Shown here: one piece after another, positions 6,763 through 13,867 of the stretch
Layout of the letters: each line of letters starts with the position of its first letter
Position numbering within the stretch: the stretch's first letter is position 1
Origin: Bacteroidota bacterium
GTDB lineage: Bacteria; Bacteroidota; Bacteroidia; Flavobacteriales; Flavobacteriaceae
Assembly (NCBI GenBank): GCA_009936675.1
Contig: JAACDY010000165.1
Location: forward strand, 1 to 14,678
Length of the DNA stretch: 14,678 nucleotides
Reading direction: 5' to 3'
Translations under genes and position numbers: made by a program
The notes under the pieces: model-generated
What the model was told of the DNA's origin: nothing
The model's database searches: none
What the model saw: the letters and a program-made list of their open reading frames with translations, nothing else

Positions 6763-9126
6763 ATGCAAAAGCGATCACTTGCCTTATTGTTTTTATTGAA
6801 TTCCTTCCTTGTAATGGCTCAAAATGCTGGTCAACTGAGCGGTAGGATACTTGATCAACAAACCCAATTACCCATCCAAGGGGTAACTGTTTTACTCGAA
6901 GGAACAACAATGGGGGTAGCCTCCGACGAAGAAGGATATTTTACTTTCAGGGATGTCCCAACCCGAACTTATAACGTAGTAATTAGTCATTTGGGATATC
7001 AATCCCAAACCGTTTACAATATTATTGTAAAGACTTTTGGTACTCCGCCCTTGCAAATTTTATTAGAAGAGTCTTCAAACGAATTGGACGAGATTGTCGT
7101 ATTTCAAAGTCCTTTCAGAACCTCGGTGGAAACCCCACTGTCCACCCAAACCTTTTCTGCGGTGGAAATCGAAACTTATCCAGGAGGAAACAATGACATT
7201 ACTAAGGTGATTCAAAGTATGCCGGGAATTTCACCCTCCATTGGCGGTTTTAGAAATGATATCATCATCCGTGGAGGTGCACCCAACGGGTCCGTTTATT
7301 ATCTGGACGGCATCGAAATCCCCAATATCAATCACTTTAGCACTCAAGGTAGTGCAGGAGGGCCTGTAGGGATGCTCAATGTATCTTTTATCAGAGAAGT
7401 TACATTGTCTAGCTCAGCTTTTGGGGCGGAATATGATAACCCTTTATCGGGTGTATTGTCCTTTGAACAAAGGGAGGGGAATCCCAATCGTTTTGGGGGT
7501 AATTTTAGATTTGGTGCCAGTGAGGCCGCTTTGACTTTGGAAGGGCCTCTTTTTAGAAAGGACAAAGAAAAACCCGCCAAAACTACCATGTTATTTTCTG
7601 TTAGAAGGAGTTATTTACAGTTCCTGTTTGAATTGATAGGATTGCCCATTCGTCCCGATTATTGGGACTATCAATGGAAGATCAATCATGAGATTGATGC
7701 TTATAATACCCTTGTTTTTTTGGGCTTGGGAACTATTGATGACTTTTCTGTAAAAGCGCCAGATGATTTTGACGCAGAACAGCAAGCTACTGTTGAACAG
7801 GTGCCTATTATTCAACAAAAAACAACAACAGTGGGGGTTTCTTGGAAGAGAAAATTCAAAAACGGAAAGGGTTCTATGATCACTTCCATCAGCACCAATC
7901 GTTTGCAGAATATTTTTTCTCGCTTTGAAGACAATGCCCAAAAATCAGGCGTATTGTTCCAGAACGATTCCCACGAAGAAGAAACCAAACTTCGTTTTCA
8001 AACCCAGCACTATTTGGAAGAGTGGAAAGTTGCCGCCGGAACCAACATTCAGTATTCGGATTATGGAAACAATACCCAAAGTGTATTGTACAATGTCGAT
8101 TACAAAACGGGTATAAACTTTATGAAATACGGATTTTTTGCCAAAGCAGAACGCAAATTCCTTGGGGATAATTTGGGACTTTCCTTTGGTTTTAGGGTAG
8201 ATACAGATAGTTTTTCTGAGGGATCGAGTTTGACGGACAACTTTTCCCCACGATTGGCGCTGACCTATAATCTTACGGAAGATCAAACTTGGAAAATCAA
8301 TGCATCGGTAGGCAGATACTACAAGATACCTACCTACACTATGTTGGGTTTCCAAAATTTACAAAGCACATTTGTCAATAAAGATGCAAAATACACCCGT
8401 AGTGATCACTTGGTTGCTGGATTGGAATATGCACCTGGAAATGCCTCTAGAATTACTCTAGAAGGTTTTTATAAACAGTACAGTCAATACCCAATATCAC
8501 TGATCGATGGAGTTTCTCTGGCTAACAAAGGGGGTGGTTTTGAAGTCTTGGGTAATGAAGCCATCAGCAGCGATGGAAAAGGAAAGAGCTATGGTTTAGA
8601 GGCTTTGTACCAACAGAAATTGTCCAAAAACTTCTATGGTGTTTTTGCCTATACCTATTTTCACAGTCAATTTACTACTGCTCAAGGCAATTATCTTCCA
8701 TCGGTCTGGGACAGCCGTCATTTGATCTCTTTTTCGGGAGGTTATAAATTGAAACGAAATTGGGAAATTAGTGCCCGATGGCGATTTTCAGGAAAAACAC
8801 CTTATGTGCCGATCAATCCAAATGCAACATTAAATGCCTATCCCGAAGTGGTATTGGATTACAGTCAATTGGGAAATGTAAAGCTTGATCCATTTAATTT
8901 GGCCGATATTCGGTTTGATAAAAAATGGAACTTCAAACGCTACTCTTTTAATTTCTATTTTGAAATTCAAAATTTCTTGGCCCAAAGTGTCCCCAGACCC
9001 GATGATTACGGTTTGGATAGAACAGAAGACGGTTTGCTGGTGTTGCCCCTTAACTTAGTAAAAGTAAATACTGAGGAAAACAACGACATTCCGATTCCTT
9101 CCTTTGGTTTTGTGTTCGACTTCTAG
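6763..9126 (+). CDS. TonB-dependent receptor with carboxypeptidase-regulatory-like domain, unknown substrate
   Basis: The 787-residue product starts at ATG 6763; the TTG just before it is an unlikely start. It has a signal peptide (about 1-20, LVMAQ), a carboxypeptidase-regulatory-like domain (about 24-102), a TonB-box-like segment NELDEIVV (about 106-113), a plug domain (about 118-240) with PGGNNDITKVIQSMPGI and SVYYLDGIEIPNINHFS, then a 22-strand-type barrel ending in FVFDF, where the terminal Phe is the usual barrel-assembly signal. This plug type is common in Bacteroidota, but I know of no defined ligand for it. There is no SusD-like partner or adjacent lipoprotein, so glycan uptake of the SusCD kind is unlikely. 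The gene is single, divergent from the Rieske gene and convergent with rimM, 3 bases from its end. Confidence 0.92.
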   Translation: MQKRSLALLFLLNSFLVMAQNAGQLSGRILDQQTQLPIQGVTVLLEGTTMGVASDEEGYFTFRDVPTRTYNVVISHLGYQSQTVYNIIVKTFGTPPLQILLEESSNELDEIVVFQSPFRTSVETPLSTQTFSAVEIETYPGGNNDITKVIQSMPGISPSIGGFRNDIIIRGGAPNGSVYYLDGIEIPNINHFSTQGSAGGPVGMLNVSFIREVTLSSSAFGAEYDNPLSGVLSFEQREGNPNRFGGNFRFGASEAALTLEGPLFRKDKEKPAKTTMLFSVRRSYLQFLFELIGLPIRPDYWDYQWKINHEIDAYNTLVFLGLGTIDDFSVKAPDDFDAEQQATVEQVPIIQQKTTTVGVSWKRKFKNGKGSMITSISTNRLQNIFSRFEDNAQKSGVLFQNDSHEEETKLRFQTQHYLEEWKVAAGTNIQYSDYGNNTQSVLYNVDYKTGINFMKYGFFAKAERKFLGDNLGLSFGFRVDTDSFSEGSSLTDNFSPRLALTYNLTEDQTWKINASVGRYYKIPTYTMLGFQNLQSTFVNKDAKYTRSDHLVAGLEYAPGNASRITLEGFYKQYSQYPISLIDGVSLANKGGGFEVLGNEAISSDGKGKSYGLEALYQQKLSKNFYGVFAYTYFHSQFTTAQGNYLPSVWDSRHLISFSGGYKLKRNWEISARWRFSGKTPYVPINPNATLNAYPEVVLDYSQLGNVKLDPFNLADIRFDKKWNFKRYSFNFYFEIQNFLAQSVPRPDDYGLDRTEDGLLVLPLNLVKVNTEENNDIPIPSFGFVFDF

Positions 9127-9129
9127 CGA

Positions 9130-9654
9130 TTATTTAAAGATATCCAATAATCCCTCCGGCAAATCGAGGTGCATCTTTTTTTTCTGCCGATCCAGATTTT
9201 TAATAAAATTATCGTGAACGGGAATCAGTATTTCGGTATCATCGGCATCGATAACAAATAGAGGTTGAGGGCCTGAATCATTGACATTTTTAATAATGCC
9301 AATTTCTTTGTCCATCTGATCGATGGCTGTAAATCCTGTTATTTCGTGATAATAAAATTGATTTCCTTCCAGTGGTGGGAGCATATTGAGGGGAAGAAAT
9401 AAATCTTTTTTGATTAATGCTTCTGCTTCGTTCTCTGAGTCAATACCTTCAAACTTTACCCTTAACAGCGAAGATTTGTGCAATTGACTTCGATCGATAA
9501 AATAGGGAACCAGACCTTGAGGGGTCTCAATGAGTAAGGATTCCATATTTAGATAGGTATTGGGACTGTCGGTATCCAGTTTGGCAAGGATTTCACCTTT
9601 AAAACTGTATTTACCAACAATGGTACCTAAAAAGAAGCATTCTTCTTTTAGCAT
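9130..9654 (-). CDS. rimM: Ribosome maturation factor RimM
   Basis: RimM helps assemble the head of the 30S ribosomal subunit and binds protein S19. The 174 residues match the normal length and two-domain layout. The N-terminal RimM barrel (about 7-88) begins with FFLGTIVGKYSFKGEILAKL, and the C-terminal PRC-barrel domain (about 98-172) contains QFYYHEITGF, PLFVI and EILIPVHDNFI, ending LPEGLLDIF. It lies 21 bases downstream of rpsP on the same strand, the usual rpsP-rimM pairing, and the two are probably cotranscribed. In many bacteria trmD and rplS follow; here rimM is the last gene before a convergent receptor gene, so that longer operon is not kept. Confidence 0.96.
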   Translation of the reverse strand: MLKEECFFLGTIVGKYSFKGEILAKLDTDSPNTYLNMESLLIETPQGLVPYFIDRSQLHKSSLLRVKFEGIDSENEAEALIKKDLFLPLNMLPPLEGNQFYYHEITGFTAIDQMDKEIGIIKNVNDSGPQPLFVIDADDTEILIPVHDNFIKNLDRQKKKMHLDLPEGLLDIFK

Positions 9655-9675
9655 GACAATTGAAGGGGGAGGGTT

Positions 9676-10392
9676 TTATTCTTTTGTTTCCTCTTCGTTG
9701 GCAGGAGCTTCCTCGGCTTTAGGTTCTTCCACGGCTTCCTCAGCAGGAGCTTCCTCGACTTTAGGTTCTTCCACGGCTTCCTCAGCAGGAGCTTCCTCGG
9801 CTTTAGGTTCTTCGACTGCAGGAGTTTCTTCAGCAGCTTCTTCTACAGCTACTTCTTCTTGTGGAGCTTCCGTTTCTGAAGCGGTAACTTCCTCTGCGGA
9901 AGTTTCAGCAGTTTCACCTTCAGCAGCTTCCTCAGCTTCTGGAGCTGCGGTCAGATCGGCAATTCTTTTTTGATTGACAGCCTTTTCAGCTTCCATACGT
10001 TGAGCCAAATCACTCGCTTGGTCTTTGTCTAAGCCGTCTATCTTGGCTTGAATTTTGGCTTGTTTTTCCTCTAGCCAAGCGGCAAAGCGTTTGTCGGCTT
10101 CTTCTTGAGAAAAAGCACCCTTTGTTACCCCACCATTAAGATGGTGCTTCATCATGGCACCACGATAGGACAATAAAGTTCTAGCAGTGTCAGAGGGTTG
10201 AGCGCCATTTTCCAACCACTTCACCGCCTGGTCTATATCCAGTTCTACAGTGGCAGGGTTGGTATTGGGATTATAGATTCCAATTTTTTCTAAGTAACGA
10301 CCGTCTCTTTTGGCACGGCCATCAGCCGCTACGATCCAATAAAAAGGTTTGCCTTTTTTTCCGTGTCTTTGAAGTCTTATTCTTACGGGCAT
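9676..10392 (-). CDS. rpsP: 30S ribosomal protein S16 with long acidic C-terminal extension
   Basis: Residues 1 to about 80 are a standard S16 (MPVRIRLQRHGKKGKPFYWI, then VAADGRAKRDGRYLEKIGIYNP), a primary 16S rRNA-binding protein of the small subunit. The total length of 238 residues is about three times that of typical S16. Residues 85-150 form a charged helical extension with KRFAAWLEEKQAKIQAKI, which I recall as common in Bacteroidota. Beyond this lies a low-complexity Glu/Ala/Pro/Val tail to the end, including three copies of a 14-residue repeat (193-206, 207-220 and 221 onward). The strongly acidic tail is unusual for an RNA-binding ribosomal protein and is probably disordered and solvent-exposed. 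It is the first gene of the rpsP-rimM unit. Confidence 0.95.
   Translation of the reverse strand: MPVRIRLQRHGKKGKPFYWIVAADGRAKRDGRYLEKIGIYNPNTNPATVELDIDQAVKWLENGAQPSDTARTLLSYRGAMMKHHLNGGVTKGAFSQEEADKRFAAWLEEKQAKIQAKIDGLDKDQASDLAQRMEAEKAVNQKRIADLTAAPEAEEAAEGETAETSAEEVTASETEAPQEEVAVEEAAEETPAVEEPKAEEAPAEEAVEEPKVEEAPAEEAVEEPKAEEAPANEEETKE
9701..9813 (-). repeat. 42-bp tandem repeat inside the rpsP tail, about 2.7 copies
   Basis: A 42-base unit beginning GCAGGAGCTTCCTCG on the plus strand occurs at 9701-9742, 9743-9784 and partly at 9785-9813. Copies differ by about one base (GGCT versus GACT). The unit encodes 14 residues (VEEPKAEEAPAEEA). Near-identity at DNA level indicates recent duplication, so copy number may vary between strains while keeping the frame. 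Confidence 0.9.
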
Positions 10393-10407
10393 ATCACATT
10401 AATTTAT

Positions 10408-10424
10408 GGAGGTTCCCGACCTCC
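10408..10424 (-). promoter_or_regulatory. Hairpin in the rpsP leader with an SD-like strand
   Basis: On the minus strand the leader reads GGAGGT-CGGGA-ACCTCC, a perfect 6-bp stem with a 5-base loop, ending 15 bases before the rpsP ATG. Flanking ATTAAT copies on both sides could add an outer 6-bp stem after a small internal loop, enclosing about 38 bases. The 5' arm is a full Shine-Dalgarno-like AGGAGGT and the 3' arm resembles an anti-SD sequence. The predicted transcript start near 10439 places the whole element in the mRNA. A role in autoregulation of S16 synthesis is inferred. Confidence 0.5.
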
Positions 10425-10445
10425 TGGTTATTAATTCTAGGGCTG

Positions 10446-10474
10446 CAAATTTAGTATATTATTTTAAAAACAAA
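10446..10474 (-). promoter_or_regulatory. Promoter for rpsP-rimM (TTTG-N17-TAAATTTG)
   Basis: On the minus strand TTTG (10474-10471) is followed after 17 bases by TAAATTTG (10453-10446), matching both the -33 and -7 elements of the Bacteroidota primary sigma factor. The predicted transcription start is near 10439, giving a leader of about 46 bases that contains the hairpin described separately. Confidence 0.62.
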
Positions 10475-10547
10475 CCAACAGCAGTCAATTTATGTGCTTT
10501 TATTTCAAAAAATATTGAATTAGATCACAGTATGTGCCTCAAAGGCC

Positions 10548-10578
10548 TTGTCAAACCATTATAAAAAACGTACTTTTG
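10548..10578 (+). promoter_or_regulatory. Promoter for tig-clpP-clpX (TTG-N20-TACTTTTG)
   Basis: TTG (10548-10550) is followed after 20 bases by TACTTTTG (10571-10578), an exact TAnnTTTG match with consensus spacing. Transcription would start near 10585, about 18 bases before the tig ATG at 10603. This excludes the in-frame ATG at 10534 as the start. The 8-base palindrome AAGGCCTT (10542-10549) touches the -33 element and may be chance. Confidence 0.62.
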
Positions 10579-10602
10579 CGCCCACATTTTTTGCCAAATT
10601 AT

Positions 10603-11931
10603 ATGAAGATTTCTCGTAAAGACAACGATGCCCTAAATACTTTGATAACCATCAATATCGAACGCAATGACTTTGAAAATAAGGTTAAGGAAGTGCTTTC
10701 GGATTATAGAAAAAAAGCCAACATCCCTGGCTTTAGGAAAGGCCATGTGCCCATGGGCATGATCAAAAAACAATATGAAACAGCAGTGACGGCCGATGAG
10801 GTCAATAAATTGTTACAACAAAATTTGGAACAATACCTTAGGGATGAAAATCTTAATATATTGGGCAATCCACTCCCTGTGATGAAAGAAGAGTTGGATT
10901 GGAAAGCCAACGATTTCACTTTTGATTTCGAATTGGGACTGTCACCTGAATTTGAAGTAAAACTTACAGAAAAGAATAAAGTAATCCACTATCAGATCAC
11001 CCCCACCGATGAGATGATCAATGATCAGATAAAGCACTATCGCAAACAATTCGGTAAATTGGTTGCTCAAAAAATTGCCAAAGATGATTTTGAAATCACT
11101 TCGGCCATAAAAAATGAAGCAGCGGAAATAGAGACCTCTCATACTTTTGATTTGGGTCAGATCAAAGGCAAGTCCAATTTGGCGGCTTTTGGAAAAGCAA
11201 CCGTGGGAGATGAAATCAAGTTGAAGTTTAAAGGTCTTTTTAAAGACGAAGCGACCGCTACAAGAATATTAAGCGTCTCTGCTGAGAAGCTCAAGGATAT
11301 TAAAGGAGAAATTAGCTTTGATATCAAAGAAATCAACGAACGTGTTTTGGCCGAAATGAATCAAGAATTTTTTGATAAAATCTACGGACCCGATGTTGTG
11401 AAATCAGAAGAGGAAATGAAAGCCAAAATCACTGAGGGGATCGAAAAGCAATTCGAACAACAGTCCGATCAAAAGTTGCTCAATGACGTAACGGCGTATT
11501 TGGTGGCCAAGACGAAATTCGATTTACCCGCCGACTTCTTAAAAAAATGGATGCAAAATAGTGGTGAACAGCCCCTGACAGCTGAGGCTGCCGTTGAGGA
11601 GTATGAACGTTCTGAAAAAGGTATTCGTTACCAGTTGATCGAAGGAAAAATAATTGCCGATCAGGATTTGCAAATCAAATTTGAGGAATTAAAAGAATTT
11701 GCCAAAGAGATGATCTTGATGCAAATGGCTCAATACGGACAGGCTGGACTGCCCGATGAGGAACTCGAAGGAATTGTCGCCAGAGTGATGTCAAATCAAG
11801 ACGAGGCGCGGAAACTTTCGGAACAATTGATGAGTAAAAAACTTTTAGAATGTTACAAGTCTAACCTATCACTTAAAAAGAAAAAATTATCTTTTGACGC
11901 ATTTGTCAAGGAGGCCTATGGTCAGGGCTGA
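10603..11931 (+). CDS. tig: Trigger factor (ribosome-associated chaperone)
   Basis: Trigger factor binds at the ribosome exit tunnel through protein L23 and shields nascent chains. From the ATG at 10603 the product has 442 residues, the usual length in Bacteroidota. The N-terminal ribosome-binding domain has the signature IPGFRKGHVP, with G43-F-R-K-G47 as the ribosome-docking loop. The middle region, where other bacteria have an FKBP-type prolyl isomerase domain, is poorly recognisable by eye, and the C-terminal part is Glu/Lys-rich and helical, as expected for the substrate-cradling arms. The longer frame starting at 10534 is rejected because the promoter lies inside it and the extra residues do not fit the family. 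It is first in the tig-clpP-clpX cluster; clpP follows after 36 bases. Confidence 0.94.
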   Translation: MKISRKDNDALNTLITINIERNDFENKVKEVLSDYRKKANIPGFRKGHVPMGMIKKQYETAVTADEVNKLLQQNLEQYLRDENLNILGNPLPVMKEELDWKANDFTFDFELGLSPEFEVKLTEKNKVIHYQITPTDEMINDQIKHYRKQFGKLVAQKIAKDDFEITSAIKNEAAEIETSHTFDLGQIKGKSNLAAFGKATVGDEIKLKFKGLFKDEATATRILSVSAEKLKDIKGEISFDIKEINERVLAEMNQEFFDKIYGPDVVKSEEEMKAKITEGIEKQFEQQSDQKLLNDVTAYLVAKTKFDLPADFLKKWMQNSGEQPLTAEAAVEEYERSEKGIRYQLIEGKIIADQDLQIKFEELKEFAKEMILMQMAQYGQAGLPDEELEGIVARVMSNQDEARKLSEQLMSKKLLECYKSNLSLKKKKLSFDAFVKEAYGQG

Positions 11932-11967
11932 TTTTTTTTGATTAATTTTATATATAGAAATTTAAAA

Positions 11968-12630
11968 ATGGATTACGGAAAAGAGTTTAAGGAATTTGCA
12001 ACAAAACACCACGGGATTAACTCCATGTACTACGACAAGATTGTCAGCAGCATGACACCCTATATTATAGAGGAGCGTCAGTTGAACGTTGCCCAGATGG
12101 ATGTTTTTTCGAGATTGATGATGGATAGGATTATGTTTTTGGGAACGGCCATCAACGACAGTGTGGCCAATGTAATCCAAGCACAACTTTTGTTTTTACA
12201 AAGCACAGATGCCAAGCGTGACATTCAGATGTACATCAACTCTCCAGGTGGAGGGGTATATGCTGGATTGGGAATTTACGATACCATGCAATTCATTACA
12301 CCGAATGTTGCCACGATTTGTACAGGAATGGCGGCTTCTATGGGCGCAGTGCTGCTCTGTGCAGGAGAAAAGGGCAAACGTTCTGCCTTACCCCATTCAA
12401 GGGTAATGATACACCAACCCCTTGGTGGAGCCCAAGGTCAGGCTTCCGACATTGAAATTACTGCAAGGGAAATCCTTAAATTGAAAGACGAATTGTATCA
12501 AATTATTGCCAAGCAATCGGGTCAAAGTGTTGAAAAGGTCAATCAAGACAGTGACCGCGATTATTGGATGAAGGCAGAAGAGGCCAAAACCTACGGTATG
12601 GTCGATGAAGTTTTGGGTGCTGTAAAATAA
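11968..12630 (+). CDS. clpP: ATP-dependent Clp protease proteolytic subunit
   Basis: ClpP forms the two-ring, 14-subunit serine protease chamber that degrades substrates unfolded by ClpX or other Clp ATPases. From the ATG at 11968 the product has 220 residues. The catalytic triad is visible: S124 in GMAASMGAVLL, H149 in VMIHQPLGG, and D198 in DSDRDYW. The handle and oligomer segments (YINSPGGGVYAGLGIYD) are standard. The family usually has a short N-terminal propeptide; here MDYGKEFKEFATKHHGINS may be processed before residues near 20. The upstream in-frame ATG at 11938 is rejected because its translation is AT-rich leader sequence. clpX begins 6 bases after the stop, so the two are cotranslated from one mRNA. 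Confidence 0.96.
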   Translation: MDYGKEFKEFATKHHGINSMYYDKIVSSMTPYIIEERQLNVAQMDVFSRLMMDRIMFLGTAINDSVANVIQAQLLFLQSTDAKRDIQMYINSPGGGVYAGLGIYDTMQFITPNVATICTGMAASMGAVLLCAGEKGKRSALPHSRVMIHQPLGGAQGQASDIEITAREILKLKDELYQIIAKQSGQSVEKVNQDSDRDYWMKAEEAKTYGMVDEVLGAVK

Positions 12631-12636
12631 AACAAC

Positions 12637-13866
12637 ATGAGTAAAGAAGAATTAAACTGTTCCTTTTGTGGCCGTGCCAAACCTCAAACGCAATTGCTTA
12701 TTGCGGGTTTGGACGCACACATTTGTGACAAGTGTATTCTGCAAGCTCATGGAATTATCAAAGAGGAAACCAACGAAGAGAAAACAGAACACAAGTTTGA
12801 TGTAGAGTTGCATCCCCCTAGAAAAATCAAAGCTTTTCTGGATGAATACGTCATTGGCCAAGAATCTGCCAAAAAAATTCTCTCGGTTGCGGTTTACAAT
12901 CACTACAAACGAATCAATCACTCTAAAGGCAAAAGTGAGATTGAAATTCAGAAAAGTAATGTCATATTGGTTGGACAAACTGGAACGGGAAAAACCCTTC
13001 TAGCGCAAACCATTTCCAAAATGCTCAAAGTACCTTTGGCCATTGTCGATGCCACGGTTTTGACAGAGGCAGGGTATGTGGGAGAAGATGTAGAAAGCAT
13101 CCTTACCCGCTTGCTTCAAGCCGCGGACTACGATGTAGAAAAGGCTCAATACGGCATTGTATTTATTGACGAAATAGACAAAATTGCCCGTAAAGGCGAC
13201 AATCCTTCCATCACCAGAGACGTCTCTGGTGAAGGAGTGCAACAGGCCCTGCTTAAATTATTGGAGGGAACCACCGTCAACGTGCCTCCCAAAGGAGGAA
13301 GAAAGCATCCCGATCAAAAGTTTATCGAGGTTGATACTTCCAATATACTGTTTATTGCTGGAGGAGCATTCGATGGCATCGAACGCGCCATCAACAATCG
13401 CTTGAATCTTCAAGCCATTGGTTACAATACCAATAAGGAATTGAAAAAAGTAGATTCAGAAAACATTCTACAATACATTACTCCGCGTGACATCAGGTCT
13501 TTTGGATTGATACCGGAAATCATCGGGAGACTGCCGGTGTTGACTTATATGAATCCCTTGGATAAAGAAACTTTGAGTACCATATTGACGACTCCCAAAA
13601 ATGCTTTGATAAAGCAATATGTCCAATTGTTTGAAATGGATGGTATTGAACTATCTTTCACCCAAGGAGCATTGGACTTTATAGTGGAAAAAGCCTTGGA
13701 ATACAAGTTGGGTGCCAGAGGTTTACGCTCTTTGTGTGAGGCCGTATTGAACGATGCGATGTTTGAATTCCCTGAATCGGAAGTCAAGACTTTGAAAGTA
13801 ACCAAGGGATATGCGGAGCAAAGACTGGCCAAGATAGAGCTGCCCGCATTGAAAGTCGTTTCCTAA
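12637..13866 (+). CDS. clpX: ATP-dependent Clp protease ATP-binding subunit ClpX
   Basis: ClpX is the hexameric AAA+ unfoldase that recognises, unfolds and feeds proteins into ClpP. The 409 residues show an N-terminal zinc-binding domain with C8, C11, C30 and C33; Walker A GQTGTGKT (113-120); pore loop GYVGE (146-150); Walker B IVFIDE with D178 and E179; an RKH pore loop (222-224); and the sensor-2 motif GARGLR near residue 360. The ClpP-docking loop reads IGY (261-263) rather than the IGF of E. coli; I recall a Tyr here as normal in Flavobacteriia. The stop codon is 1 base from the end of the convergent GH3 gene. Confidence 0.97.
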   Translation: MSKEELNCSFCGRAKPQTQLLIAGLDAHICDKCILQAHGIIKEETNEEKTEHKFDVELHPPRKIKAFLDEYVIGQESAKKILSVAVYNHYKRINHSKGKSEIEIQKSNVILVGQTGTGKTLLAQTISKMLKVPLAIVDATVLTEAGYVGEDVESILTRLLQAADYDVEKAQYGIVFIDEIDKIARKGDNPSITRDVSGEGVQQALLKLLEGTTVNVPPKGGRKHPDQKFIEVDTSNILFIAGGAFDGIERAINNRLNLQAIGYNTNKELKKVDSENILQYITPRDIRSFGLIPEIIGRLPVLTYMNPLDKETLSTILTTPKNALIKQYVQLFEMDGIELSFTQGALDFIVEKALEYKLGARGLRSLCEAVLNDAMFEFPESEVKTLKVTKGYAEQRLAKIELPALKVVS

Positions 13867-13867
13867 A

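Noticed and set aside
9560..9973. A plus-strand open frame encoding a Ser/Ala-rich 137-residue protein opposite rpsP
   Set aside because: It is the antisense of the Glu/Ala-rich S16 tail and the rimM start; its repeats are the mirror of the rpsP repeat and it has no promoter or family resemblance.
10534..10602. N-terminal extension of trigger factor from an upstream in-frame ATG
   Set aside because: A consensus promoter (10548-10578) lies inside it, and known trigger factors begin at the equivalent of the ATG at 10603.
11905..11945. Possible terminator after tig (run of eight T after the stop codon)
   Set aside because: No convincing stem precedes the T-run; AGGCCT and GCC/GGC pairings are too short. 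clpP follows closely on the same strand and lacks a clear promoter of its own.
11938..11967. N-terminal extension of ClpP from an upstream in-frame ATT/ATG-like start
   Set aside because: The extra ten residues come from AT-rich leader sequence, and ClpP proteins of this group start with a sequence like that at 11968.
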